A DNA stretch of 64,000 nucleotides from DASRHT01 sp035293765 (GCA_035293765.1 DATGMF010000027.1:1-64000); one strand, 5' to 3'. Shown: positions 18,965 through 27,062, counted from the first letter of the stretch. Numbers and translations: made by a program. Notes: generated by a model from the sequence alone, not told the origin.

Positions 18965-19759
18965 TCAAACGGTTTCAAGCAGCCTTTTTACAATGTGATG
19001 GAGATGTTTGTTGCTGTAGATCGATAAAGGTTTGACAGCAGGTCGTTGAATGGTGCTCACTGTTCCTCCCGCTTCCAGAAGGAGCAATTTCCCAGCTTCG
19101 ATATCCCACGGGGTTGTTGCGTAGTTGATCAGAGCATCTGCTCTGCCACAGGCAACATATGCTAAATCGGCGGCGGCTGTGCCGATCATGCGTACTCTTT
19201 GGGTGTGTTTCGCTAGTTTGGAGAAATCTTCCAGCCCTTCATTGATGATCTCCAGGTTGCCTTCTTTGGTGAAATCTCCCACATGGATGATAGCTTCATT
19301 GAGCATTGCTACTTCTGAAACAGTGATACGAGTATTGTTTAAATATGCTCCTTGCCCCTGTATGGCAAGGAACATTTCATCTCTGGTTGGTAGGTAGATC
19401 ACCCCGATGTGTGGGGTTTGCTGAGTCACGAGCGCAATCGCAATGCCGAAGAGCGGGCTTCCGTGCTGAAAGTTGGCCGAACCGTCAAGGGGGTCAATAA
19501 TCCAATAATGATCGTACTCTCCTTCTTGGCCTGATTCTTCTGAAAGCATCCCAATGTGTGGGAGTTCCTTGCGTAGTCTGGTGACAATCAGTTGTTCGGC
19601 TTGTAAATCTGCGTCGAGTACATCATCTCGTAAAGATTTACGGTGTTCCACTTTTGCAGCACCGAGCTTTTGCAGAAGATAGGCCCCAGCTTCCCTCGCT
19701 GCACCTTCTGCTATTTTTACAATTGCAGGAATGTCTACTGTTGTTTGGATTTTCTTCAT
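18965..19759 (-). CDS. Inositol monophosphatase family phosphatase
   Basis: A 264-residue magnesium-dependent sugar-phosphate or nucleotide phosphatase. The family motifs are all present: SEESGQEG (metal-binding glutamate), WIIDPLDGSANFQHG (metal-binding aspartates and the conserved DG), and near the C-terminus TTPWDIEAGKLLLLEAGGTVS. The family covers inositol-1-phosphatase, fructose-1,6-bisphosphatase and 3'-phosphoadenosine 5'-phosphate phosphatase; the motifs do not decide between them. It is AT-richer than the purine genes on its left and lies 36 bases after the stop of the HTH gene on the same strand, so the two may be co-transcribed and acquired together. Confidence 0.9.
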   Translation of the reverse strand: MKKIQTTVDIPAIVKIAEGAAREAGAYLLQKLGAAKVEHRKSLRDDVLDADLQAEQLIVTRLRKELPHIGMLSEESGQEGEYDHYWIIDPLDGSANFQHGSPLFGIAIALVTQQTPHIGVIYLPTRDEMFLAIQGQGAYLNNTRITVSEVAMLNEAIIHVGDFTKEGNLEIINEGLEDFSKLAKHTQRVRMIGTAAADLAYVACGRADALINYATTPWDIEAGKLLLLEAGGTVSTIQRPAVKPLSIYSNKHLHHIVKRLLETV

Positions 19760-19795
19760 GCTCGTTGCTCAGTATTTCTATCATAATGCTGCCAT

Positions 19796-20602
19796 TTACG
19801 TTTGTTGAATGTTTAAGGAGATGTTCAGTACCCGCCTATAACTTTGAGCTAACAGCGAATCTGACCTCATCGTATCCAATTCAAAAGCTACTCGCTTATC
19901 TTTATGCCATATTTCTTGAAAGCCGGCATTTCTTAGGATCGCTATGCCTGTAGGGGTTGAGCCAATAGCGTGAAATTTTGTAATGATAACGTTTTGTTTC
20001 GCCAAGTCGAATATAAAGCTGATTAGTCCATTGATCAGTTTAGCTCCAAACTGTACACGCTGCTGCCTGGGAGCCTCTGGTGTCGTTGCAACATCCATGA
20101 TGATACACTCTATTTGACTGTTAGGAGTATAGGGGAGCAAGTCATCTATGTTCAATTCCCATCCCCGTACTCTTCCGCTCATAAATTGTTCAATAGCCCT
20201 TTGTTTCATCGGGTACATGTTGATATACCCTACCAATCTCTCGTTGTCTCTTAAAATGAAGTCTATGTCTGGGTTTTTCTTGAGCCATTGTTGGTGCATT
20301 GGGACATCGTGTAAAGCTTTTCCAAAAATGAACTCTGAGAGTTCTAGTTCTTCTCGTGCATCTTCGCCAGTCGCTTTTGTAAACTTCAATCCACTGGCTT
20401 CATCCGCGATGAAAAACGCTTGTATTTCTTTTTCTAATTTGTCGATATCTTCTTTTCGATAGACTCCCTGTTTGCTTTTTGGCGGAGTGACCTTTTCGAT
20501 TTTGCCTGATTTTACCCAATACTGAAATCTAGGCTTGGTCATGCCTAACTTGGCTCGTGCTTCCTCGAAAGTGTAGTATTTATCTGATAATTTGCGCCTC
20601 AT
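19796..20602 (-). CDS. MerR-type HTH protein fused to an acetyltransferase-like domain
   Basis: A 268-residue protein. Residues about 8-60 form a MerR-like winged helix (YTFEEARAKLGMTKPRFQYW, then GVYRKEDIDKLEKE). Residues about 75-250 look like a GNAT fold: DIDFILRDNERLVGYINMYP, ECIIMDVATTPEAPRQQR, FGAKLINGLISFIFDLAKQN and GIAILRNAGFQEIW, the last resembling the GNAT C-terminal pattern. The acetyl-CoA loop is not clear, so activity is uncertain. AAAGGAA precedes the ATG. It stands divergent from two small genes across a repeat-rich region that is probably its own operator. The gene is AT-rich and may be acquired. Confidence 0.7.
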   Translation of the reverse strand: MRRKLSDKYYTFEEARAKLGMTKPRFQYWVKSGKIEKVTPPKSKQGVYRKEDIDKLEKEIQAFFIADEASGLKFTKATGEDAREELELSEFIFGKALHDVPMHQQWLKKNPDIDFILRDNERLVGYINMYPMKQRAIEQFMSGRVRGWELNIDDLLPYTPNSQIECIIMDVATTPEAPRQQRVQFGAKLINGLISFIFDLAKQNVIITKFHAIGSTPTGIAILRNAGFQEIWHKDKRVAFELDTMRSDSLLAQSYRRVLNISLNIQQT

Positions 20603-20725
20603 GTTTGTTTTTCCTTTCGGGCGACTTGTGGTCCTCCGCTAGCTCCTATTATAACACGGTTAAATTACTTTGGCATGTTTGGTCTGATAAGCAGCTTTGC
20701 CTTATTTGACTTTGTTGATTAGTAA

Positions 20726-20796
20726 GACTACTTCAACTACTTATGTTGACAAAACTACTTTAGCATCTTTTACTACTAAAAGTAGTTAAAGTAGTC
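20726..20796. promoter_or_regulatory. Clustered ACTACTT repeats, probable multi-site operator
   Basis: GACTACTTCAACTACTT at 20726-20742 faces its near-exact inverted copy at 20780-20796 (one mismatch). The space between holds more ACTACTT or AAGTAGT units, giving about six copies in 71 bases. It lies between the HTH fusion gene and a divergent small gene. Confidence 0.65.
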
Positions 20797-20872
20797 AAAA
20801 CAATGATAGTTATGTCGGCTATCAGTACATTCTCATCCGCTTCTAGTTTAGGAGCGTAAAGGGAGGATTGCT

Positions 20873-21196
20873 ATGCAGTACTATTGCTTGAAAATAGAGC
20901 TGACGGCTGAGGTAATCAACTATCTGAACCGCATCGGCGTCTCCATTGTGCCGGAGAAGATCAATGGGGAGATCTACCTGCGGCTCGACTGTCCAGAAGG
21001 AACGCAGGAGGAATATGCCGATATCGTCACGCAGGAAACCATATACCGGGTGGTGACGCCATCTCGGGGGATCTTTTACATCCGCTATTTGCTCCGGCCC
21101 AGGCTGCCCAACGGGAAAAGCCAGTGCTTGTTCTATGTGTACGAGTCAGATATGCAGCGCATGGAAGGGAATGCAGATGCACCTCAAGCCCATTAA
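20873..21196 (+). CDS. Small protein of unknown function (107 aa)
   Basis: A soluble 107-residue product, MQYYCLKIELTAEVINYLNR at the start, with mixed alpha/beta character and no signal peptide or membrane segment. GGGAGGA stands just before the ATG, which supports translation. I do not recognise a family. Its stop overlaps the start of the next gene by 20 bases, so the pair is translationally coupled. It is divergent from the HTH-acetyltransferase-like gene and downstream of the ACTACTT repeats, so it may be a target of that regulator. Confidence 0.6.
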   Translation: MQYYCLKIELTAEVINYLNRIGVSIVPEKINGEIYLRLDCPEGTQEEYADIVTQETIYRVVTPSRGIFYIRYLLRPRLPNGKSQCLFYVYESDMQRMEGNADAPQAH

Positions 21197-21485
21197 CCGG
21201 TCTTTTATTCTGGTTGACATCAAGGAAGCAGCCGTGTTGAGGCGCAAACTCATCGAGCGGACCTACACTCCCGCCATCGCTTCCCACATCGCCAGCATCC
21301 TCCAGCAGCTTGCAACCACCAACAGGCTTGAACTCGGCGGCATGCCTCTCGTGGCGCTCAATGCCGTACTCAACGATATCATTGCCGATGGCAGCACACA
21401 TGCCGATGACGTGATGGAACTGCACCCTCTCCTGCACAAGGTCCAAACGGAAGTCACCCATCGTTACAGAGAAATAACTCAATAG
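21177..21485 (+). CDS. Small protein of unknown function (102 aa)
   Basis: The product begins MHLKPINRSFILVDIKEA and is mainly helical by eye (AVLRRKLIERTYTPAIASHI, ASILQQLATTNRLELGG), with no membrane segment. I chose the ATG at 21177 because GGAAGGG ends 7 bases before it; the frame is open further left but those starts lack a ribosome site. It overlaps the end of the upstream small gene, a common sign of an operon. No family is recognised. Confidence 0.55.
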   Translation: MHLKPINRSFILVDIKEAAVLRRKLIERTYTPAIASHIASILQQLATTNRLELGGMPLVALNAVLNDIIADGSTHADDVMELHPLLHKVQTEVTHRYREITQ

Positions 21486-21565
21486 CACTGGCAGATCGGG
21501 ACGAATGCAGCGAGACAGGAATTTGGGGAGAGTGTTGCGGGATGCAGAAATTTGGAGAGGAACGG

Positions 21566-21615
21566 TAGGGGCAAGGGGAGGCGTGGAGATGGGCGGGGGC
21601 CTCGCGCTTGCCCTG
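21566..21615. repeat. Fragment D of the dispersed TAGGGGCAA element
   Basis: TAGGGGCAA (21566-21574) and CCTCGCGCTTGCCCTG (21600-21615) match the two parts of the terminal repeat seen intact at 27344-27370, here split by about 25 unrelated bases. Confidence 0.5.
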
Positions 21616-21681
21616 AGGCGGGTTTAGGAGGGCGTACAGGCGATAAATCGGACGCGATAAATCGGGTTTCTACAGCATTAT

Positions 21682-23046
21682 TTACGTTATTGTTTTGGAG
21701 GCAAGCGCTTTTGCAATTGCGTTATGGCGCTGGATCAGTGCGGGGAGGTCGATGTCAAGCAGCGTTTGATCTTTGATGCGTACTCGCCCGTTGATGATAC
21801 TGAGGTCTACATATGATGGACGGCAGAAGATGAGCGCGGCACGGGGATCGTGCGGGGCTCCTCCCGCCAGCGGTAGTGTGTCGAGACGATAGCCAATCAG
21901 ATCAGCAGCCATGCCGGGAGCGAGATAGCCGACGTCATCGCGCCCGAGCACGTTCGCACCACCTCGCGTCGCCAGCCAGAGCGCCTCCCTGGCCGTCATC
22001 GCCGCCGGAGCGCCCATGACGCGCTGGAGCAACATAGCCTGGCGAGCTTCGGCCAGCATATCGGAACTGTCGTTAGAGGCTGAACCGTCCACCCCGAGAC
22101 CGATGCGTACGCCGGCCTGGAGCAGCTTGCGCACGGGCGCGATGCCCGATGAAAGGCGCATATTCGAGCTGGGGCAATGAGCGACACCGGTGCGAGTTTT
22201 GCCGAGGCGCACAATCTCGTCTTCTCCTGGATGTACCATATGAGCGTGCCATACATCCGGCCCCACCCATCCCAGATCCTCTGCCAGTTCCACCGGCGAG
22301 CGGTGAAAGGTGGCGGCGCAGTATCGGGCCTCGTCCTGCGTTTCCGCTAAATGTGTGTGCAGGTGAACTCCATAGGAACGAGCCAGTTCGGCACTCTGCT
22401 GCATCAGGCGCGGCGATACCGAGAAAGGCGAGCAGGGGGCCAGCACGATTCGGCACATGGCGTATCTGCTTGCATCATGATACTGTTCGATCAGGCGTTG
22501 TGAATCGCGCATGATCGTCGCCTCGCCCTCCACGACGTTATCCGGCGGTAGGCCGCCCTGCGTCTCTCCTACCGACATAGAGCCACGGGCCGCGTGGAAG
22601 CGGAAGCCCATCTCCGTGGCAGCCTGTATTTGATCATCGAGCCGCGCACCATTGGGCCAGATGTAGGTGTGATCGCTTGAGGTGGTGCAGCCGGAGAGCA
22701 TCAGTTCGGCAATCGCGACTTTGGTGCTGACATGGATCGCTTCTGGCGTGAGGCCCGCCCAGATGGGATACAGGGTACGCAGCCACTGGAAGAGGCTGAC
22801 ATCCTGCGCTGCGGGTAGATTGCGCGTGAGCGTCTGGTAAAAATGATGGTGCGTATTGATCAGGCCCGGCAGAATGATCATATTGCGTGCATCAATGATC
22901 GTATCAGCCTGCTGGGAAAGCTGCTCGGTCGGACCGAGCTGCCGAATCTCGTTATCAACAATGTAGATGCTGCCATCCGGCAAGCAAGTATCGTTATCGT
23001 CCATTGTGACGATCAATGCGGCGTTTTTCACCAGTAGTGATGCCAT
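21682..23046 (-). CDS. 8-oxoguanine deaminase (amidohydrolase superfamily)
   Basis: A 454-residue metal-dependent deaminase, most like the 8-oxoguanine deaminases that convert 8-oxoguanine to urate. The metal and active-site motifs appear in order: LPGLINTHHHFYQTLTRN (HxH), HTHLAETQDEA, WHAHMVHPGEDE and GLGVDGSASNDSSDM (the metal aspartate). The segment VAHCPSSNMRLSSGIAPV is typical of the SsnA/TrzN/8-oxoguanine deaminase branch. GGAGAAG precedes the ATG. It lies 27 bases after the allantoinase stop in the same operon, so it would feed urate into the uricase route. Related enzymes (guanine deaminase, s-triazine hydrolases) cannot be fully excluded. Confidence 0.85.
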   Translation of the reverse strand: MASLLVKNAALIVTMDDNDTCLPDGSIYIVDNEIRQLGPTEQLSQQADTIIDARNMIILPGLINTHHHFYQTLTRNLPAAQDVSLFQWLRTLYPIWAGLTPEAIHVSTKVAIAELMLSGCTTSSDHTYIWPNGARLDDQIQAATEMGFRFHAARGSMSVGETQGGLPPDNVVEGEATIMRDSQRLIEQYHDASRYAMCRIVLAPCSPFSVSPRLMQQSAELARSYGVHLHTHLAETQDEARYCAATFHRSPVELAEDLGWVGPDVWHAHMVHPGEDEIVRLGKTRTGVAHCPSSNMRLSSGIAPVRKLLQAGVRIGLGVDGSASNDSSDMLAEARQAMLLQRVMGAPAAMTAREALWLATRGGANVLGRDDVGYLAPGMAADLIGYRLDTLPLAGGAPHDPRAALIFCRPSYVDLSIINGRVRIKDQTLLDIDLPALIQRHNAIAKALASKTIT

Positions 23047-23073
23047 ACTATCTTCTCCGTTGTGGCTCTTTTT

Positions 23074-24426
23074 TTAAGTTTGTGGTCGCAGCAGACGACC
23101 GGACGCGGTTGAGACAATCTTGCCCTGCAAGAAGACGGTTGTGCCGCGAACGAGGGTGCGTACGATGCGACCCTTGAAGTTTCTTCCCACATAGGGGCTA
23201 TGCGGGTGACGATAAAATAGATCATGACTTTGCTGTTGCTGCTCGTCCTGCAGAGCGACGAGAGTAAGATCGGCGTCTGCTCCTGCGCTCAGAGTGCCTT
23301 TTTGCGGATAGAGGCGGAAGCGCCGGGCGACGTTCTCAGCCGTCATTGCGGCTATGCGGGATAGTTCAAGGTGACGCCGGTGGTGGCCTTCCGTAATCAG
23401 CAGCGATAATAGCGATTGGCAGCCTGAGATCCCACCCCAGACCTGGAAAAAGTTGTCCGCCGTCTTCATCGCCATCGGCGCGGGCGAGTGATCGGAGGCG
23501 ATCAGCAGCAGGTTGCCCGCGAAAAGATGGTTCCAGAGGGCCTCCTGTTCTGAGCGCGTGCGTAGTGGCGGGGCGCACTTTGCCACAGCCCCAAGCTCGA
23601 TCATATCATCTTCGGTCAGCACAAGGTAGTGTGGGCAGGTTTCGCAGCTCACATCAATGCCCTTTGCCCGCGCCTCCGCCACCAGGCTAACCCCGCGCCC
23701 GCAACTGACATGGACAATGTGTAACGAGCAACCGGTTTCCTGGGCGAACAGAATAGCGCGCTCAATCGCTTCAAGCTCAGCCAGCACTGGTCGCGAGGAA
23801 AGGTAATCGCGTACTCCCACCTTCCCCTGTCTGGTGGCGCGTTGCGCAAGTGCGTGCGTAATCTGTTCATTTTCCGCGTGAACGGCTACGATCTTGCCCA
23901 GCTTTGCCGCCCTTGCCATACCTTCATAGAGCGTTAAGTCGTCAACGGCGGGAAAATCCTCGATCCCGCTGTTGCTCATAAATGCCTTGAAGCCAATTAT
24001 TCCACGTTCCGCCAGCTCATCAAGCTGCCCGAGGTTGCCGGGAACGATGCCGCCCCAGAACGCGAAGTCCACCAGCGAACTGGCCTGCGCTGCCTGCAAT
24101 TTCAGATCGAAGCTGTTGGCGTCGATAGTGGGAGGATGAGCGTTGAGGGGCATATCGAAGAAACTGGTGCAGCCGCCCGCCGCCAGCGCGCGCGTGCCTG
24201 TGGCGAAACCTTCCCAGTCGCTTCTCCCCGGCTCATTGAAATGGACATGAGCATCAATCGCCCCCGGAAAAAGATGCAAGCCGCTGGCGTCAATCTCTTC
24301 CTTGCCTATGCCTGCAAGCTCAGGTTCGATGGCAACGATGCGTCCATCCGCAATCGCCAGGTCCGCCTGGCTAAGCTGAGCGGTAACTAGGGTGCCGTGA
24401 CGTATGATGAGGTCATAGAGACTCAT
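23074..24426 (-). CDS. allB: Allantoinase (cyclic amidohydrolase)
   Basis: Opens the hydantoin ring of allantoin to give allantoate. The 450-residue enzyme shows the dihydroorotase/allantoinase pattern: DAHVHFNEPGRSDWEGFATG for the first two metal histidines and substrate site, GFKAFMSNSG with the carboxylated lysine, VHAENE, LHIVHVSCGRGV, and IASDHSPAP with the metal aspartate. Length is normal. GGCGAG precedes the ATG. It is the first gene of a pair with the 8-oxoguanine deaminase. No allantoate amidohydrolase follows in this window, so the pathway must finish elsewhere. Confidence 0.93.
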   Translation of the reverse strand: MSLYDLIIRHGTLVTAQLSQADLAIADGRIVAIEPELAGIGKEEIDASGLHLFPGAIDAHVHFNEPGRSDWEGFATGTRALAAGGCTSFFDMPLNAHPPTIDANSFDLKLQAAQASSLVDFAFWGGIVPGNLGQLDELAERGIIGFKAFMSNSGIEDFPAVDDLTLYEGMARAAKLGKIVAVHAENEQITHALAQRATRQGKVGVRDYLSSRPVLAELEAIERAILFAQETGCSLHIVHVSCGRGVSLVAEARAKGIDVSCETCPHYLVLTEDDMIELGAVAKCAPPLRTRSEQEALWNHLFAGNLLLIASDHSPAPMAMKTADNFFQVWGGISGCQSLLSLLITEGHHRRHLELSRIAAMTAENVARRFRLYPQKGTLSAGADADLTLVALQDEQQQQSHDLFYRHPHSPYVGRNFKGRIVRTLVRGTTVFLQGKIVSTASGRLLRPQT

Positions 24427-24505
24427 AAACTCGCCTTTTGCTTATAGTCGCCGATAGTGTTATTGTGGAGTCCAGAGTATGCTTCATGTCGGTGCTCACA
24501 AATCG

Positions 24506-24556
24506 TTTTGGATGATGTAACAACCACGCACTATGTGGTTGTTACATCATCCAAAA
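24506..24556. promoter_or_regulatory. Perfect 22-bp-arm palindrome upstream of the allantoinase operon
   Basis: Arms at 24506-24527 and 24535-24556 are exact complements around a 7-base centre. The outer ends are TTTT on the left and AAAA on the right, the reverse of a terminator, so an operator or cruciform is more likely. It is about 80 bases upstream of the allantoinase start. Confidence 0.65.
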
Positions 24557-24825
24557 AACGCGCGAACATAGCAGTACGAGCCCGCCAAGGGACGCTGGTG
24601 ATGCGGAGCAAGCACTAACACAGAGTGCTGACTGCTTCATGGCTGTTGAAGAGCAGTTATCCTGATGCAATTATATGCTGCTTGCCAAATTTCAGTATCC
24701 TCAAGCGGATCGAGCTAGCCAGAGGCTCCCGCCGCTCCCTTGAGGAGTAGTATAACATCAAACCTGAAGATGTCAAGTGAAAATGCACTTTAGGGGGCAA
24801 CCAGGCGCTGTAGAGGCTACAGTGC

Positions 24826-25086
24826 CTACCGGGTGCGTATCTGCATGCCGGTGCAGAGGCCGCAGATGCTGCTATCCGCATCTGCGATAAAGTAGTAGCT
24901 GTTAACGATGTATGGGCTGCCTGAGGCCAGTGGTGTCTGTTTATGGTTTGTTGCCCACGCAGGGGGATCGCTGGCCGGGAAGGACTCTTCTGAAGTTTCT
25001 GTCACGATGTCCCTTGTTTTGTCTCCTGAGACTGCATACTCGCCGAGAAGAGAATTGGAAGGCTGAATGCTTGACTTTAGCGTCAA
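24826..25086 (-). CDS. Small protein with SEESFPASDPPAW motif
   Basis: The predicted 86-residue product contains TSEESFPASDPPAWA, a motif I recognise from many small bacterial proteins of unknown function, often with an acidic lead and a tryptophan end. This makes a real gene likely despite a poor start: the longest frame begins with TTG at 25086, and a GTG at the DIVTET segment with AAGGG five bases upstream is an alternative. The C-terminus has two cysteines (CGLC). It stands alone between the allantoinase operon and the PPTase gene. Confidence 0.5.
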   Translation of the reverse strand: MTLKSSIQPSNSLLGEYAVSGDKTRDIVTETSEESFPASDPPAWATNHKQTPLASGSPYIVNSYYFIADADSSICGLCTGMQIRTR

Positions 25087-25105
25087 TACATACTATTTTA
25101 TGTAG

Positions 25106-25173
25106 GGAAACAACGGGCAGGGGCCAGCCCAGCCCCTACGCGAATCGGAAACAACGGGCAGGGGCCAGCCCAG
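25106..25173 (+). repeat. Two identical 27-bp direct repeats, period 41
   Basis: The same 27 bases occur at 25106-25132 and 25147-25173, starting GGAAACAACGGGCAGGGG. Both hold a small GGGC...GCCC inverted repeat. Confidence 0.8.
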
Positions 25174-25182
25174 TTTTGCTAT

Positions 25183-25249
25183 GCAGCCAGCCAACGCTCC
25201 CGCGCTGAAGCGGGGGGCTACAGCAGCTAGCTGCGCTCAGGCTGGCTGC
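25183..25249. repeat. Inverted-repeat-bounded 67-bp element
   Basis: GCAGCCAGCC at 25183-25192 and its exact complement at 25240-25249 bound a GC-rich segment next to the direct repeats. This looks like a small palindromic repeat or MITE remnant. Confidence 0.45.
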
Positions 25250-25293
25250 AAGGAAGGCCCCTACGCTAATTACTAGTAATAGAGGCTTTTTTA

Positions 25294-26046
25294 ATGAATG
25301 AAATAGGGCAGCAATGGAGTATTCCGCCCGCAAAATTAGCTCTTGTAAGCGATGAAGTTCATGTGTGGCGGGCCTCTTTGCAGGCTCCATTAACGCTCGT
25401 ACAACATCTGAAGGCATTGCTTTCGCCTGAAGAGACTACCAAAGCCAATCGTTTCTATTTTGACAGAGATCGCAATCATTATATTGTGGCGCGCGGCTTA
25501 TTGAGGACGCTTTTAGGCCGCTATCTAAGCGTGGCGCCCGAACAGCTATGTTTTCTCTATAATGACTATGGAAAACCAGTGCTGGAATTTCCACGCGTAG
25601 ATCCTCCGCTGCGATTTAATGTTTCGCATTCGCATGAACTGGCTCTTCTTGCCTTTAGTTATCAACGCGAGCTAGGCGTAGATGTGGAATATATGCGCAC
25701 CAATATCGAATACGAGGACCTGGCGCGCCACAGCTTTTCGCCAAATGAGCAGGCCGTGTTGTTAGCCCTGCCACCTGAAGTCAAACAGCAGGCTTTTTTT
25801 AACTGCTGGACGCGTAAAGAGGCATATATTAAAGCAAGAGGGATGGGGCTGTCTCTCGATTTGGCTCTTTTTGACGTGTCATTGGTGCCGGGGGAGTCCA
25901 TCGCGCTCTTAGATAGTCGCGAGGACCAGCGTGAGGTGGCCCGCTGGCGCTTCCACGAGCTTGCGCCAGGTGCCGGCTACGCAGGGGCGCTTGCCGTAGA
26001 AGGGCAGGAATGGGCGCTGCGTTGCTGGCAATGGCCGCAGTGGTAA
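25294..26046 (+). CDS. 4'-phosphopantetheinyl transferase, Sfp/Gsp type
   Basis: Activates carrier domains by moving phosphopantetheine from CoA to a serine. The 250-residue length matches the two-lobed Sfp type. Both signatures are present: LGVDVEYMR, with the Mg-binding aspartate and glutamate, and FNCWTRKEAYIKARGMGLSL (WxxKEA). The N-terminal half has RGLLRTLLGRYL and YGKPVLEF, also usual. It is the natural partner for the NRPS carrier domain at 3029-7120, although it lies 18 kb away and could also serve fatty-acid or polyketide carriers elsewhere. It is not in an obvious operon. Confidence 0.94.
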   Translation: MNEIGQQWSIPPAKLALVSDEVHVWRASLQAPLTLVQHLKALLSPEETTKANRFYFDRDRNHYIVARGLLRTLLGRYLSVAPEQLCFLYNDYGKPVLEFPRVDPPLRFNVSHSHELALLAFSYQRELGVDVEYMRTNIEYEDLARHSFSPNEQAVLLALPPEVKQQAFFNCWTRKEAYIKARGMGLSLDLALFDVSLVPGESIALLDSREDQREVARWRFHELAPGAGYAGALAVEGQEWALRCWQWPQW

Positions 26047-26129
26047 TGCTTCGCCCGTTTCTAATTGTATTTCTACTTGACGTCTTAAAGTTTAATCTGT
26101 ATACTGCCCCTCCAGGGAGGTGGCGAAAA

Positions 26130-27062
26130 CTAATAGCTATCTCGACCCGAAAGAGGGTACTGAAATGCAAGAGGGTTCTGAAATTGCAGCAACGGCAGCG
26201 TAAACCAGAAGGTTGAGCCGCCTCCCGGTATACTTTGCAATCCCACCCGCCCCTGGTGTTGACTGATAATCGTGCGACTGAGATATAGACCCAGTCCTAG
26301 CCCGACTTCGCTCCCGTTAAGAACCTTGATATCAGGGCTCCTATAGAAGCGGTCCCAGATCCGCTTTTGCTCTCTAGGAGGAATGCCCGGCCCTTCGTCT
26401 CGGACTGAAACGTGGGCCATATTTCCCTGTTCGCGCAAGTCTATCTCTATAGGCTTATCGAGCGGCGAGAACTTATGCGCATTCGATAAGTAATGCGTAA
26501 TCACCTGTTTAATGCGCTTTGTATCAACCAGTACCAGCAACGTTTTATCTTCTGGTACATCTACCAGGATTTTGCGCGCCACTGGAATGCCCTGCCGCTC
26601 ATTGACGAGCTCTCTGATCAGTTGATCCAGTTCGCACAACTCCACAAGAAGGTCAGAGGGAGGCGTATGGCTGCGTGAACTTTCGAGAAGGCTGTTCACC
26701 AGCCGCGAGAGGCGAGCAATCTGCTCATCCGTATGCTCAAGAAGGCTTTTTATCTCAGCCAGGGTATGGTCAGCTTCATCTTGAGCCAGCCTATTTTGAT
26801 TAGTACCACTTTTAATTCTTCGTTGTACTAACTGGATATTCCCCTTAATGCTGGTTAAGGGCGTTTTAAGTTCATGACCGGCAATGCTGAGAAACTCTTC
26901 CATGCGCTGTTGCGCTTCTCTCTGCGCGAGTGCCTGCGTACGCCTTTTTGGATGTTTACGTGCCGCGATGCGTTCAATGAGTCTGGCACTCGCTCGCACG
27001 AGGACAGAAAAGCTCTGCCAGATATAATGAACTACGTTGAATGTAGTATTCAGCAATTTCAT
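26130..27062 (-). CDS. Orphan histidine kinase, short form
   Basis: A 310-residue sensor kinase. The phosphoacceptor helix has FLSIAGHELKTPLTSIKG with His 63, and the ATPase domain has HYLSNAHKFSPLDKPIEI (N box), VRDEGPGIPPREQKRIWDRF (G1/F) and GLGLGLYLSRTIISQHQG (G2), ending in GGGSTFWFTLPL. It lacks a clear input domain: only about 50 residues precede the dimerisation helix, with one weakly hydrophobic stretch (VVHYIWQSFSVLV) that might touch the membrane. No response regulator gene is adjacent, so the partner is elsewhere. The signal is unknown. Confidence 0.9.
   Translation of the reverse strand: MKLLNTTFNVVHYIWQSFSVLVRASARLIERIAARKHPKRRTQALAQREAQQRMEEFLSIAGHELKTPLTSIKGNIQLVQRRIKSGTNQNRLAQDEADHTLAEIKSLLEHTDEQIARLSRLVNSLLESSRSHTPPSDLLVELCELDQLIRELVNERQGIPVARKILVDVPEDKTLLVLVDTKRIKQVITHYLSNAHKFSPLDKPIEIDLREQGNMAHVSVRDEGPGIPPREQKRIWDRFYRSPDIKVLNGSEVGLGLGLYLSRTIISQHQGRVGLQSIPGGGSTFWFTLPLLQFQNPLAFQYPLSGRDSY

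Noticed and set aside
24506..24556. Palindrome as a terminator of the allantoinase operon
   Set aside because: It is upstream of the operon, and its flanking T and A runs are in the wrong orientation.
25106..25173. Possible CRISPR array
   Set aside because: Only two repeats with a 14-base gap and no cas genes; no array-like spacing occurs anywhere in the window.
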